Positions 57,637 to 64,000 of a DNA stretch of 64,000 nt are shown piece by piece; position 1 is the stretch's first letter, and every line of letters starts with the position of its first letter. The position numbers were made by a program, and so were the translations under genes. The stretch comes from Sphingomonas naasensis (GTDB lineage: Bacteria; Pseudomonadota; Alphaproteobacteria; Sphingomonadales; Sphingomonadaceae): NCBI RefSeq assembly GCF_004792695.1, contig NZ_SRXU01000004.1, positions 310,001 to 374,000 of the forward strand, written 5' to 3'. Below the pieces are notes generated by a model that was not told the DNA's origin, searched no databases, and was given only the letters and a program-made list of their open reading frames with translations.

Positions 57637-58011
57637 GTGATCGAGTCGCTGCCGCGCCGCGAGCGCGAGGTATTCGAAATATTGTGCAGCCTCGGCGAGG
57701 GCACCGCCGCGGCGGTGCGCGGCGCGCTGGCCGAGCCGCCGAGCGACTCGGCGGTGCGGACTTTGTTGTCGCGGCTGGCGGCCAAGGGACTGGTCGCGCA
57801 TCGCACGGTCAACCAGGCCTATGTCTATGCGCCGGTCGCGCAGGCCGGGGAGGTCGCCGAGACCGCGCTGCAGCGGCTGGTGCAGACCTTCTTCCAGGGA
57901 TCGGCGGCGCAGGCGGCGACGGCGCTGCTCGGCATGGAGCCGGGGCTCGACGCGCAGGAGATCGACATGCTCCAGCGCGCGATCGACAAGGCGCGGAAGG
58001 AGGCCGAGTGA
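57637..58011 (+). CDS. blaI: BlaI/MecI-family transcriptional repressor
   Basis: The 124-residue protein has the winged-helix DNA-binding domain (LPRREREVFEILCSLGEG, TLLSRLAAKGLVAHR) and a C-terminal dimerisation helix, and is the usual length. It starts at GTG, seven bases after AGGAGGG. In known systems the BlaR1 partner triggers its cleavage. The stop overlaps the blaR1 start in TGATG. Two tandem operators stand upstream. Confidence 0.93.
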   Translation: MIESLPRREREVFEILCSLGEGTAAAVRGALAEPPSDSAVRTLLSRLAAKGLVAHRTVNQAYVYAPVAQAGEVAETALQRLVQTFFQGSAAQAATALLGMEPGLDAQEIDMLQRAIDKARKEAE

Positions 58012-59507
58012 TGCTCGAGCTGCTCCTCGATCTCGGCTGGAAGTCGGGACTGATCGCCGCGCTCGCCCTGCTCGCCAACCGGCTGCTGCGCCGGCGCCCG
58101 GCGGGGGAGCGCGTGGCGCTGCTCCGCGCGGCGCTGGCGGCGTTGCTGCTGCTTCCCGTGCTGGCGCTCGCCGGGCCCGAGCTCGAGCTCGCGGTGCTCC
58201 CGGCGATCGAAGCGGCGCCGGTGGCGCTGGCGCTTCCCGCGACAGGAGTGATGGTCGACGCGACGCCGGTGGCGTCCTTCGACTGGCTGGCCGCGCTCTA
58301 TGCGGCGGGCGCGGGGCTGTTGCTGCTGCGCCTCGCCGCCGGGCTGGGCACCTTGTGGCGCTGGACGCGCGCGGCAGTGCCGGCCAGCGACGCGCGCTGG
58401 CTTGCCGCGATGCGCGCCGCGCGGCTGCGCCGGCCGGCGCGGCTGCTGGTCACCCCGCGCGTCGCCGCGCCGGTGAGCTGGGGGATCTCGCCGGCCTGGG
58501 TGCTGATCAGCCCCGCCACCGAGCGCGCGGCGGGGCAGGCCGAGGCGGTGATCGCGCACGAGCTGGCGCATATCCGCCGCTTCGACTGGCCGGTGCTGAT
58601 CGCGGCGCAGCTGGCGACGCTCGTCTTCTGGTTCAATCCTTTGGTGTGGCTGCTCGGCCGCGAGCTGGCGCGGCAGACCGAGCTGGCGGCGGATGCCGAG
58701 GCGCTCGGGCATGTCGGCCGCGCCGACTATGCCCAGACGCTGCTCGCGCTGGCCGGCGGCACGGCGCATCGATCGGCGTGCGGCATGTCGATCGGGCACA
58801 GCGCGCTGGGGCGGCGGATCTGCTGCGTGCTCGAGGCGGGCGCGGCGCGGCCGGCGCGCCGATGGGTCTGCGCGACGATGCTGATCGCCGCACCGCTTGC
58901 CGCGGCGCCGCTCGCCGCGATGCAGCTGGTGCCCGCGACCGTGCCGGCACCTGCGGTGGCGGCGCCGCCGGCGACCTCTGTGGCCGCGCCCGCGCCGGCG
59001 AGCTTTCTCCCGACCGCGCCGGCGGCGGCGGTGCCCGCGCTGCGGCAACCGCGCGCCGCGGTGCGCCGGCCGGCCGCGCCGCGCCCGGTTCGGCCGGTGG
59101 CAGCGGCGCCGGCGCGCGAGGCGCCCGTGGCCCCGAGCCTCGTGCTGCAGCTGCACGCCGGACATGCGAGTCCCACTCCACCGGCACCCGACAGCGAGGC
59201 TGCGGCGTGGCAGGCGGCGCTCGCGGGGAACTACAAGCCGCCGGCACCGCGCCGCGCGCGCGCCATCGCACCGCACCCTCCGCGGTCTTCGGGCTGGACC
59301 GACGCGGATGAGGCGCGCGTCGTCGCCGGCGGGATGACCGAGGCGGCGAAGGGGCTGCGCCTGCGAGCGCAGGAACTCGAGCGCGTCGCCGCCGACGGCG
59401 ATGTCGCGAACGAGATCCGCCTCGCGCACGCGCGGGCGGCGGGCTCGTTGCGCAGCCAGGCGGAGCGGCTCGACAGACAGGCGAGGCGCAAGCTCAGCGG
59501 GATCTGA
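58011..59507 (+). CDS. blaR1: M56/BlaR1-like zinc metallopeptidase
   Basis: The 498-residue protein has N-terminal membrane helices and the zinc-peptidase motif HELAH at residues 183-187, with the further ligand region in RQTELAADAEALG. After a helix near residue 290 it has a Pro/Ala/Val-rich tract and an Arg-rich helical tail, not the penicillin-binding sensor domain of classical BlaR1. It presumably inactivates BlaI in response to another signal. It is coupled to blaI. Confidence 0.88.
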   Translation: MLELLLDLGWKSGLIAALALLANRLLRRRPAGERVALLRAALAALLLLPVLALAGPELELAVLPAIEAAPVALALPATGVMVDATPVASFDWLAALYAAGAGLLLLRLAAGLGTLWRWTRAAVPASDARWLAAMRAARLRRPARLLVTPRVAAPVSWGISPAWVLISPATERAAGQAEAVIAHELAHIRRFDWPVLIAAQLATLVFWFNPLVWLLGRELARQTELAADAEALGHVGRADYAQTLLALAGGTAHRSACGMSIGHSALGRRICCVLEAGAARPARRWVCATMLIAAPLAAAPLAAMQLVPATVPAPAVAAPPATSVAAPAPASFLPTAPAAAVPALRQPRAAVRRPAAPRPVRPVAAAPAREAPVAPSLVLQLHAGHASPTPPAPDSEAAAWQAALAGNYKPPAPRRARAIAPHPPRSSGWTDADEARVVAGGMTEAAKGLRLRAQELERVAADGDVANEIRLAHARAAGSLRSQAERLDRQARRKLSGI

Positions 59508-59594
59508 CGCCCGCCCACTTCAAGCGAGGACCGAAAGCAACCGCGCGATTTCGCGCCACGGAGCCGGCTTGCCCGGCGATCAAGGAGACTTGCC

Positions 59595-59930
59595 ATGCGG
59601 ACTCTGATCTTCCTGCCGTTCGCGCTGCTCGGCGCCTGCGCGTCCGGCGCATCGGCGCAGCCGCTCGAGCCGACGGCGCGTCTCGCTTATGGCGACCTGG
59701 CGCTCGACGATGCCGCCGGCCGGGCCGAGCTGCGCGGCCGGGTGGCGACCGCCGCGCGCGGCTTCTGCCGGCAGCACGAGGACGACGTGACGCCGCAGCT
59801 GCTGCAGAGCGATCGCTTCTATTGCTTCGAGCAGGTCCGCTCGACGCTGGTCGCCGACATGCCGCGCGCGGTGCGCAATGCCTATCGGCAGGCGCTGCGC
59901 GAGGCCGGCGTGTCGGGCCGGCGGCTCTAG
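59595..59930 (+). CDS. UrcA-family protein, secreted
   Basis: The 111-residue protein has a signal peptide ending near residue 22 (GASAQ) and the UrcA pattern: ARLAYGDLALDDAAGRAELRGRVATAARGFC with a pair of cysteines (FCRQ and YCFE). The role of the family is unknown. AAGGAG precedes the ATG by six bases. It is 87 bases after the blaR1-like gene and could be in the same transcript; it overlaps the convergent SDR gene by four bases (CTAG). Confidence 0.88.
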   Translation: MRTLIFLPFALLGACASGASAQPLEPTARLAYGDLALDDAAGRAELRGRVATAARGFCRQHEDDVTPQLLQSDRFYCFEQVRSTLVADMPRAVRNAYRQALREAGVSGRRL

Positions 59931-60715
59931 CCGTCGATGCTGCCGCCGAGCGAGGCGTTGACGAGCCCGCCATCGACGGTGAGCGTCTCGCCGACGACAT
60001 AGTCGCCGGCGCGGCTGGCGAGATAGATCGCCGCGCCGGCCATATCCTCGTCGACGCCGATCCGGCCCGCGGGGATGCGCCTGGCGACGCCATCGCCGTG
60101 ATCGCGCGCGGCCTTGTTCATGTCGCTCGGGAACGCGCCGGGCGCGAGCGAGGAGACGACGATATGGTCGCGGATCAGCCGCGCGGCCATGCGCCGGGTC
60201 AAGTGGATCAGCGCCGCCTTGGACGCCTGATAGCTGTAGGTTTCCCACGGATTGACCCGCTGGCCGTCGATCGAGGTGATGTTGATCACCTTGGCGGGGC
60301 GGCCGGCAGCGGCGCCCGCCCTGAGCAGATCGTGCAGCGCCTGCGTCAGGAAGAAGGGCGACTTGACGTTGAGGTTCATCACCTTGTCCCAGCCGCTTTC
60401 GGGGAAGGTATCGAAATCCTCGCCCCACGCCGCGCCGGCATTGTTGACGAGGATATCGAGCCGCTGCTCGCGCCCGGCGAGGTCGGCGGCGAGCGCGCGG
60501 CACCCCTCGACGGTGGCGATGTCGTGTGGCAGCGCGATACAATTCGCGCCGAGCGCGGCGGCGGTCTCTTCGCACGCCTCGGGCTTGCGCGACGAGACAT
60601 AGACCTTCGCCCCCTGCGCGACGAAGCCGGTGGCGATCATCCGCCCGATCCCGCGCGATCCGCCAGTGACCAGAGCGACGCGGCCATCGAGGCGGAACAG
60701 GTTGGTGGTGTCCAT
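59927..60715 (-). CDS. Short-chain dehydrogenase/reductase
   Basis: The 262-residue protein is a classical SDR: the TGGSRGIG cofactor motif is at about residue 17, the NNAGA motif at about 90, and the catalytic Tyr-x3-Lys in TYSYQASKAAL near residue 160. It probably uses NADP(H) on a keto/hydroxy substrate, perhaps 3-oxoacyl or steroid-like. The gene lies 142 bases downstream of the acyl-CoA dehydrogenase, separated by the third dyad element, and starts after AGGAGA. Confidence 0.93.
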   Translation of the reverse strand: MDTTNLFRLDGRVALVTGGSRGIGRMIATGFVAQGAKVYVSSRKPEACEETAAALGANCIALPHDIATVEGCRALAADLAGREQRLDILVNNAGAAWGEDFDTFPESGWDKVMNLNVKSPFFLTQALHDLLRAGAAAGRPAKVINITSIDGQRVNPWETYSYQASKAALIHLTRRMAARLIRDHIVVSSLAPGAFPSDMNKAARDHGDGVARRIPAGRIGVDEDMAGAAIYLASRAGDYVVGETLTVDGGLVNASLGGSIDG

Positions 60716-60735
60716 ATTGATCTCTCCTGTTTTTT

Positions 60736-60845
60736 CTCCCTCTCCCGCTTGCGGGAGAGGGTCGGGGTGAGGGTTCAGCGGGATGCGGTTCGAGAGTGCA
60801 TTGCGCTGAACCCTCCCCTGACCCCTCCCGCGAGCGGGAGGGGGA
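60736..60845. repeat. Large stem-loop intergenic element
   Basis: Arms at 60736-60780 and 60804-60845 are near-perfect inverted copies over about 42 bases with a 23-base loop. They contain the CCCTCTCCCGCTTGCGGGAG core, a motif common in intergenic repeats of many high-GC proteobacteria. It lies between acyl-CoA dehydrogenase and SDR genes reading the same way. Six T at 60730-60735 would give a plus-strand U-tract only. Confidence 0.85.
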
Positions 60846-60857
60846 ATGGATGCGGCT

Positions 60858-62003
60858 CTAGCCGCCGCGCTTCAGCACTTCCCGCGCGATGATCAGCTGC
60901 TGGATCTGGCTGGTGCCTTCGTAGATCCGGAACAGCCGGACGTCGCGATAGAGCCGCTCGATGCCGTAATCGGCGATATAGCCCGCGCCGCCGAAGATCT
61001 GCACCGCGCGATCGGCGACGCGGCCAACCATCTCGCTGGCGAAATATTTGGTGGCGGCGGCTTCCATCGTGGTGTTCTCGCCGGCGTCCTTCCTCGCGGC
61101 GGTCTCGAGCATCAGCGCGCGCGCGGCCATCGCCTCGGTCTTCGAATCGGCGATCAGCGCCTGGATCAGCTGGTGCTCGGCGATCGGCTTGCCGAACTGT
61201 TTCCGCTCGCTGGCATAGGCGACGCAATCGGCGATCAGCCGCTCGGCGACGCCGACGCACACCGCCGAGATGTGCAGCCGTCCGCGATCGAGCACCTGCA
61301 TCGCGATCTTGAAGCCCTGGCCCTCCTCGCCGAGCCGGTTGGCGACGGGGACCGGCGTATCGTCGAACACGACATCGGCGACGCGCGCGCCCTTCTGCCC
61401 CATCTTCTTCTCGGGCTCGCCGATCGACAGGCCGGGCAGATCGCGCGGGACGAGGAAGGCCGAGACGCCGCGCCCGCCGGGCTCGTCGCCGGTGCGCGCC
61501 ATCACGGTGAACAGCTGCGCCTTGTCGGCATTGGTGATGAAGCGCTTGGTGCCCGACAGGCGATAGACATCGCCGTCGCGGACGGCGCGGGTCTTCACCG
61601 CGCCCGAATCGGAGCCGACATCGGGCTCGGTGAGCGCGAAGCTGGTGATCACCTCGCCGCTGGCGATGCGCGGCAGCCATTCGGCTTTCTGCGCGGGGCT
61701 GCCGGCCATCACCAGCCCCTGGCTGCCGATCCCGACATTGGTGCCGAAGGTCGAGCGGAAGGCGGGGGTGGTGCGTCCGAGCTCGATCGCGACCTTGCAT
61801 TCCTCGACCATCGTCAGCCCGAGCCCGCCATATTCCTCGGCGATCGACAGGCCGAACAGGCCGAGGCCGCGCATCTCTTCGACGATCGCGTCGGGGATCG
61901 CATCGGCGGCCTCGACCTCGCCTTCGAGCGGGCGCAGCCGCTCGCTCACGAAGCGGCGGATCGTGTCGATCAGCGTGTCGAAGATTTCGGGGTCGAGCGC
62001 CAT
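60858..62003 (-). CDS. Acyl-CoA dehydrogenase
   Basis: The 381-residue protein is a FAD enzyme of beta-oxidation or branched-chain acyl-CoA breakdown. It has the FALTEPDVGSDSGAVKT motif near residue 120, WLPRIASGEVIT, and the C-terminal QIFGGAGYIADYGIERLYRDVRLFRIYEGTSQIQQLIIAREVLKR region (in part), which includes the catalytic Glu in YEGTSQI. Substrate chain length is not evident. AGGA lies upstream of the ATG. Confidence 0.95.
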   Translation of the reverse strand: MALDPEIFDTLIDTIRRFVSERLRPLEGEVEAADAIPDAIVEEMRGLGLFGLSIAEEYGGLGLTMVEECKVAIELGRTTPAFRSTFGTNVGIGSQGLVMAGSPAQKAEWLPRIASGEVITSFALTEPDVGSDSGAVKTRAVRDGDVYRLSGTKRFITNADKAQLFTVMARTGDEPGGRGVSAFLVPRDLPGLSIGEPEKKMGQKGARVADVVFDDTPVPVANRLGEEGQGFKIAMQVLDRGRLHISAVCVGVAERLIADCVAYASERKQFGKPIAEHQLIQALIADSKTEAMAARALMLETAARKDAGENTTMEAAATKYFASEMVGRVADRAVQIFGGAGYIADYGIERLYRDVRLFRIYEGTSQIQQLIIAREVLKRGG

Positions 62004-62153
62004 CGTGAAGCGTTCCTGCTGTTCGAAGGCGAAAGCTATAGCTCCCTATTCGTATGCTGCAAGCCGTACCGAATATTCCAATACGCGTGATTGACTGGGC
62101 TAGGACACCACCTATGCTGGTCGGTGCAATCGTGAGCGTGAGAGGATCGTCCG

Positions 62154-63605
62154 ATGGCGGCAGAGCAAGCGAGCAGCGGTGCCGCGGCGATCCCGCCGGT
62201 GCGTCGGGTGCGGCAGGGCACGATGCTCGCCTATGGCTTCGGCGCGGTCGCCTATGGGGTGAAGGACTTCTGCTTCTCCACCTTCCTGCTGCTCTTCTAC
62301 AATCAGGTGCTCAAGCTGCCCTCGGCGCAGGTCGGCTTCGCGATCATGTGCGCGCTGCTGCTCGATGCGTTCATCGACCCGGCGATCGGCTTCCTGTCGG
62401 ATCGCACCCGCAGTCGCTGGGGGCGGCGGCATCCGTGGATGTACGCCTCCGCCGCGCCGATCGCGCTGGGCTGGCTGCTGCTATGGAACCCGCCGGCCTG
62501 GTCGCAGGGGGCGATGCTGGTCTGGGTGTTCGCGAGCGCGGTGCTCGTGCGCACCGCGGTCTCGGCCTATGAGGTGCCGTCGCAGGCGCTGAGCCCCGAA
62601 CTCTCGGCCGATTATGACGAGCGCACCCGGATCATGGCCTATCGCTACCTGTTCGGCTGGGCCGGGGGGATGGCGATGCTGATCGCGTCGTACAGCTATT
62701 TCCTCGCCCCCGAGCCGGGACAGGTGACCGGGCTGCTCAACCGCCAGGGCTATGTCGGCTTCGCCTTTGCCGGGGCGGCGGCGATGTTCGTCGCGATCCT
62801 CGTCTCGGCGCTGGGCACGCACCGCGAGATCGGGCGGCTGCCGCGCCCCGAGATCGCGCGTCAGTCGCTCGGCGCCAATTTCCGCGAGCTGCGCGAGAGC
62901 GTGCGCAACCGCGCCTTCCTGATCCTGATGGCGGCGGGGATCTGCTATTATTCGGCGCAGGGGATCAGCTACGCGCTGTCCAACTATCTCTACGCGCATG
63001 TCTGGGGATTTCGCGGCGCCGACTTCCAGTGGCTCGGGGTGATCCTGCTGCTCGGCGTGGTGGGCGCCTTCCTGATCGCGCCGCGGGTGGCGAAGCGGAC
63101 CGGCAAGCCGGTGGCGGCGATGGGGTTCATGCTCGCCGCGGCGCTGCTGCTGACGCTGCCCTATTGGCTGCGGCTCGCCGGGGTGTTTCCCACCCCGGGC
63201 AACCCGATCCTCGTGCCGCTGCTGCTGTCGATCTTCACGATCAATGCGACCTGCTCGGTTTCGTCGACGATCCTCGGCGCGTCGATGATGGCCGATGTCG
63301 TCGAGCATTCGGAAGTCGAGACTGGGCGGCGCTCGGAGGGCGTGTTCTTCGCCGGCGCGTTCTTCATCCAGAAATGCACCAGCGGGCTCGGCATCTTCGT
63401 CGCGGGCTCGATCCTCGCGATCGCCGGCTTTCCCGAGGCGGCGAAGCCGGGGAGCGTGCCGGTGGCGACGGTCGATCGGCTGACGATCCTGTTCGCCGGG
63501 CTCTATCTCGGGCTCGGCTTCGCGGCGGCGTTCTTCTACCGGCGCTTCCCGTTCGGCAAGGACGAGCATCTCGCGCGGGTCGCGCGGCTGGCGTCGCAAG
63601 GATAG
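62154..63605 (+). CDS. MFS transporter, GPH sugar:cation symporter type
   Basis: The 483-residue protein has twelve predicted membrane helices and the GPH-family motif DRTRSRWGRRHPWM in the loop after helix 2. Further family features are YEVPSQALSPELSADYDERTR and MMADVVEHSEVETGRRSEGVFFAG. It probably imports a sugar or glycoside with a cation; the substrate is unknown. AGAGGA precedes the ATG by seven bases. It is divergent from the acyl-CoA dehydrogenase with a 150-base gap. Confidence 0.93.
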   Translation: MAAEQASSGAAAIPPVRRVRQGTMLAYGFGAVAYGVKDFCFSTFLLLFYNQVLKLPSAQVGFAIMCALLLDAFIDPAIGFLSDRTRSRWGRRHPWMYASAAPIALGWLLLWNPPAWSQGAMLVWVFASAVLVRTAVSAYEVPSQALSPELSADYDERTRIMAYRYLFGWAGGMAMLIASYSYFLAPEPGQVTGLLNRQGYVGFAFAGAAAMFVAILVSALGTHREIGRLPRPEIARQSLGANFRELRESVRNRAFLILMAAGICYYSAQGISYALSNYLYAHVWGFRGADFQWLGVILLLGVVGAFLIAPRVAKRTGKPVAAMGFMLAAALLLTLPYWLRLAGVFPTPGNPILVPLLLSIFTINATCSVSSTILGASMMADVVEHSEVETGRRSEGVFFAGAFFIQKCTSGLGIFVAGSILAIAGFPEAAKPGSVPVATVDRLTILFAGLYLGLGFAAAFFYRRFPFGKDEHLARVARLASQG

Positions 63606-63713
63606 TCGCCCCAGCGCGAAGGGGCGTTCGGGGTCCGCAGCACGGGGTGCAGGAAATGCCCGCCGGGGGCGGAACCCCGGCGAGCATCCTTTCCTCCCCA
63701 GGAAAGTCTGGCC

Positions 63714-63866
63714 TCAGGCGACGCGGCCGAGGCGGTGATAGAGATTGGCGTATTTGGTCGATTCCGGCCGATCCTTGATCTGGTGGAGATGCGTGCCGAC
63801 GGCTTCGCGGAGCAGGCGGAAATCCTCGGTCGAGAAGACGGCGCGGCTGCGTTGGGGTTCGGTCAT
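63714..63866 (-). CDS. 50-residue small protein downstream of aceA
   Basis: A short frame with a strong GGAGG ribosome site seven bases before its ATG encodes a 50-residue protein (FSTEDFRLLREAVGTHLHQIKDRPESTKYANLYHRLGRVA, in part). It has a likely helical, basic fold. It lies 14 bases after the aceA stop and reads in the same direction, so it is probably a co-transcribed small protein. The function is unknown. Confidence 0.75.
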   Translation of the reverse strand: MTEPQRSRAVFSTEDFRLLREAVGTHLHQIKDRPESTKYANLYHRLGRVA

Positions 63867-63880
63867 GGTCGTGCCTCCTT

Positions 63881-64000
63881 TCAGGCAGCTTGCTGGTTGA
63901 ACTGGGCGGTCTCGGTGCTCTCGGCGAGCGCGGTGGTCGAGCTGGCGCCGCCGGCCACGGCCTGGGCGATCGCGTCGAAATAGCCGGTGCCGACCTCGCG
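63881..64000 (-). CDS. aceA: Isocitrate lyase, C-terminal end (truncated by window)
   Basis: Only the last 39 residues are in the window. They read EVGTGYFDAIAQAVAGG, then SSTTALAESTETAQF, the conserved isocitrate lyase C-terminus. The enzyme cleaves isocitrate to succinate and glyoxylate in the glyoxylate shunt, which fits the presence of maeB and acyl-CoA dehydrogenase for growth on C2 or fatty acids. Confidence 0.9.
   Translation of the reverse strand, partial: REVGTGYFDAIAQAVAGGASSTTALAESTETAQFNQQAA

Overview
The window is a stretch of high-GC, densely packed chromosome. It most likely comes from an alphaproteobacterium of the Sphingomonadales (Sphingomonas-like). The support is the gene set: DUF4168, UrcA, DUF3617 and FemAB-like proteins, succinylase-type DapD beside a pyrimidine 5'-nucleotidase, HflK/HflC beside Mrp, and many ATGA or TGATG start/stop overlaps. 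The species assignment is inference, and I saw no rRNA, tRNA, phage, transposase or CRISPR array.

Layout. 0-6 kb: a small lipoprotein, dnaN, two paralogous beta-barrel proteins, a histidine phosphatase and small secreted proteins. 6-13 kb: rlmN, two methyltransferases, a TauE-like exporter, a cytochrome b plus sulfite-oxidase-like molybdoenzyme pair, cfa and argG. 13-19 kb: a GT2 glycosyltransferase and two large GT-C-like membrane proteins, probably an envelope glycosylation cluster, then a FemAB-like acetyltransferase. 20-24 kb: a coupled sseA-metC-mscS operon and queF. 24-28 kb: a two-domain GT4 glycosyltransferase next to a GH130 phosphorylase/hydrolase. 28-37 kb: an OPT transporter coupled to an unknown protein, a HerA-like ATPase, a DegP-type protease, hflK-hflC, mrp and a CoA-binding protein. 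37-45 kb: kynureninase-like and tryptophan 2,3-dioxygenase genes, dapD, an S8 lipoprotein autotransporter and a luciferase-like oxidoreductase. 45-55 kb: TetR with twin operators, a PepSY/response regulator/kinase operon, an ABC-F ATPase, a second histidine kinase, a DUF815 ATPase and mutS. 55-64 kb: maeB, a BlaI/BlaR1 pair with twin BlaI operators, UrcA, SDR, acyl-CoA dehydrogenase, an MFS sugar transporter, a small protein and the 3' end of aceA.

Most genes are ordinary housekeeping or accessory metabolism. The least explained items are the GT4-GH130 pair, the GT2/GT-C envelope cluster, the BlaI/BlaR1 switch without a beta-lactamase or sensor domain, and several intergenic palindromic elements. 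Two copies of one roughly 130-bp dyad element sit exactly between convergent genes and touch a stop codon. A separate 168-bp nested palindrome lies between mutS and maeB. Two 11-bp perfect hairpins lie between mutS and a DUF815 gene, and a hairpin appears to sequester the ribosome binding site of a methyltransferase gene.

No complete new defence or mobile system is evident. The only stretch above 300 bases without a gene is 54806-55269, which holds the nested palindrome.
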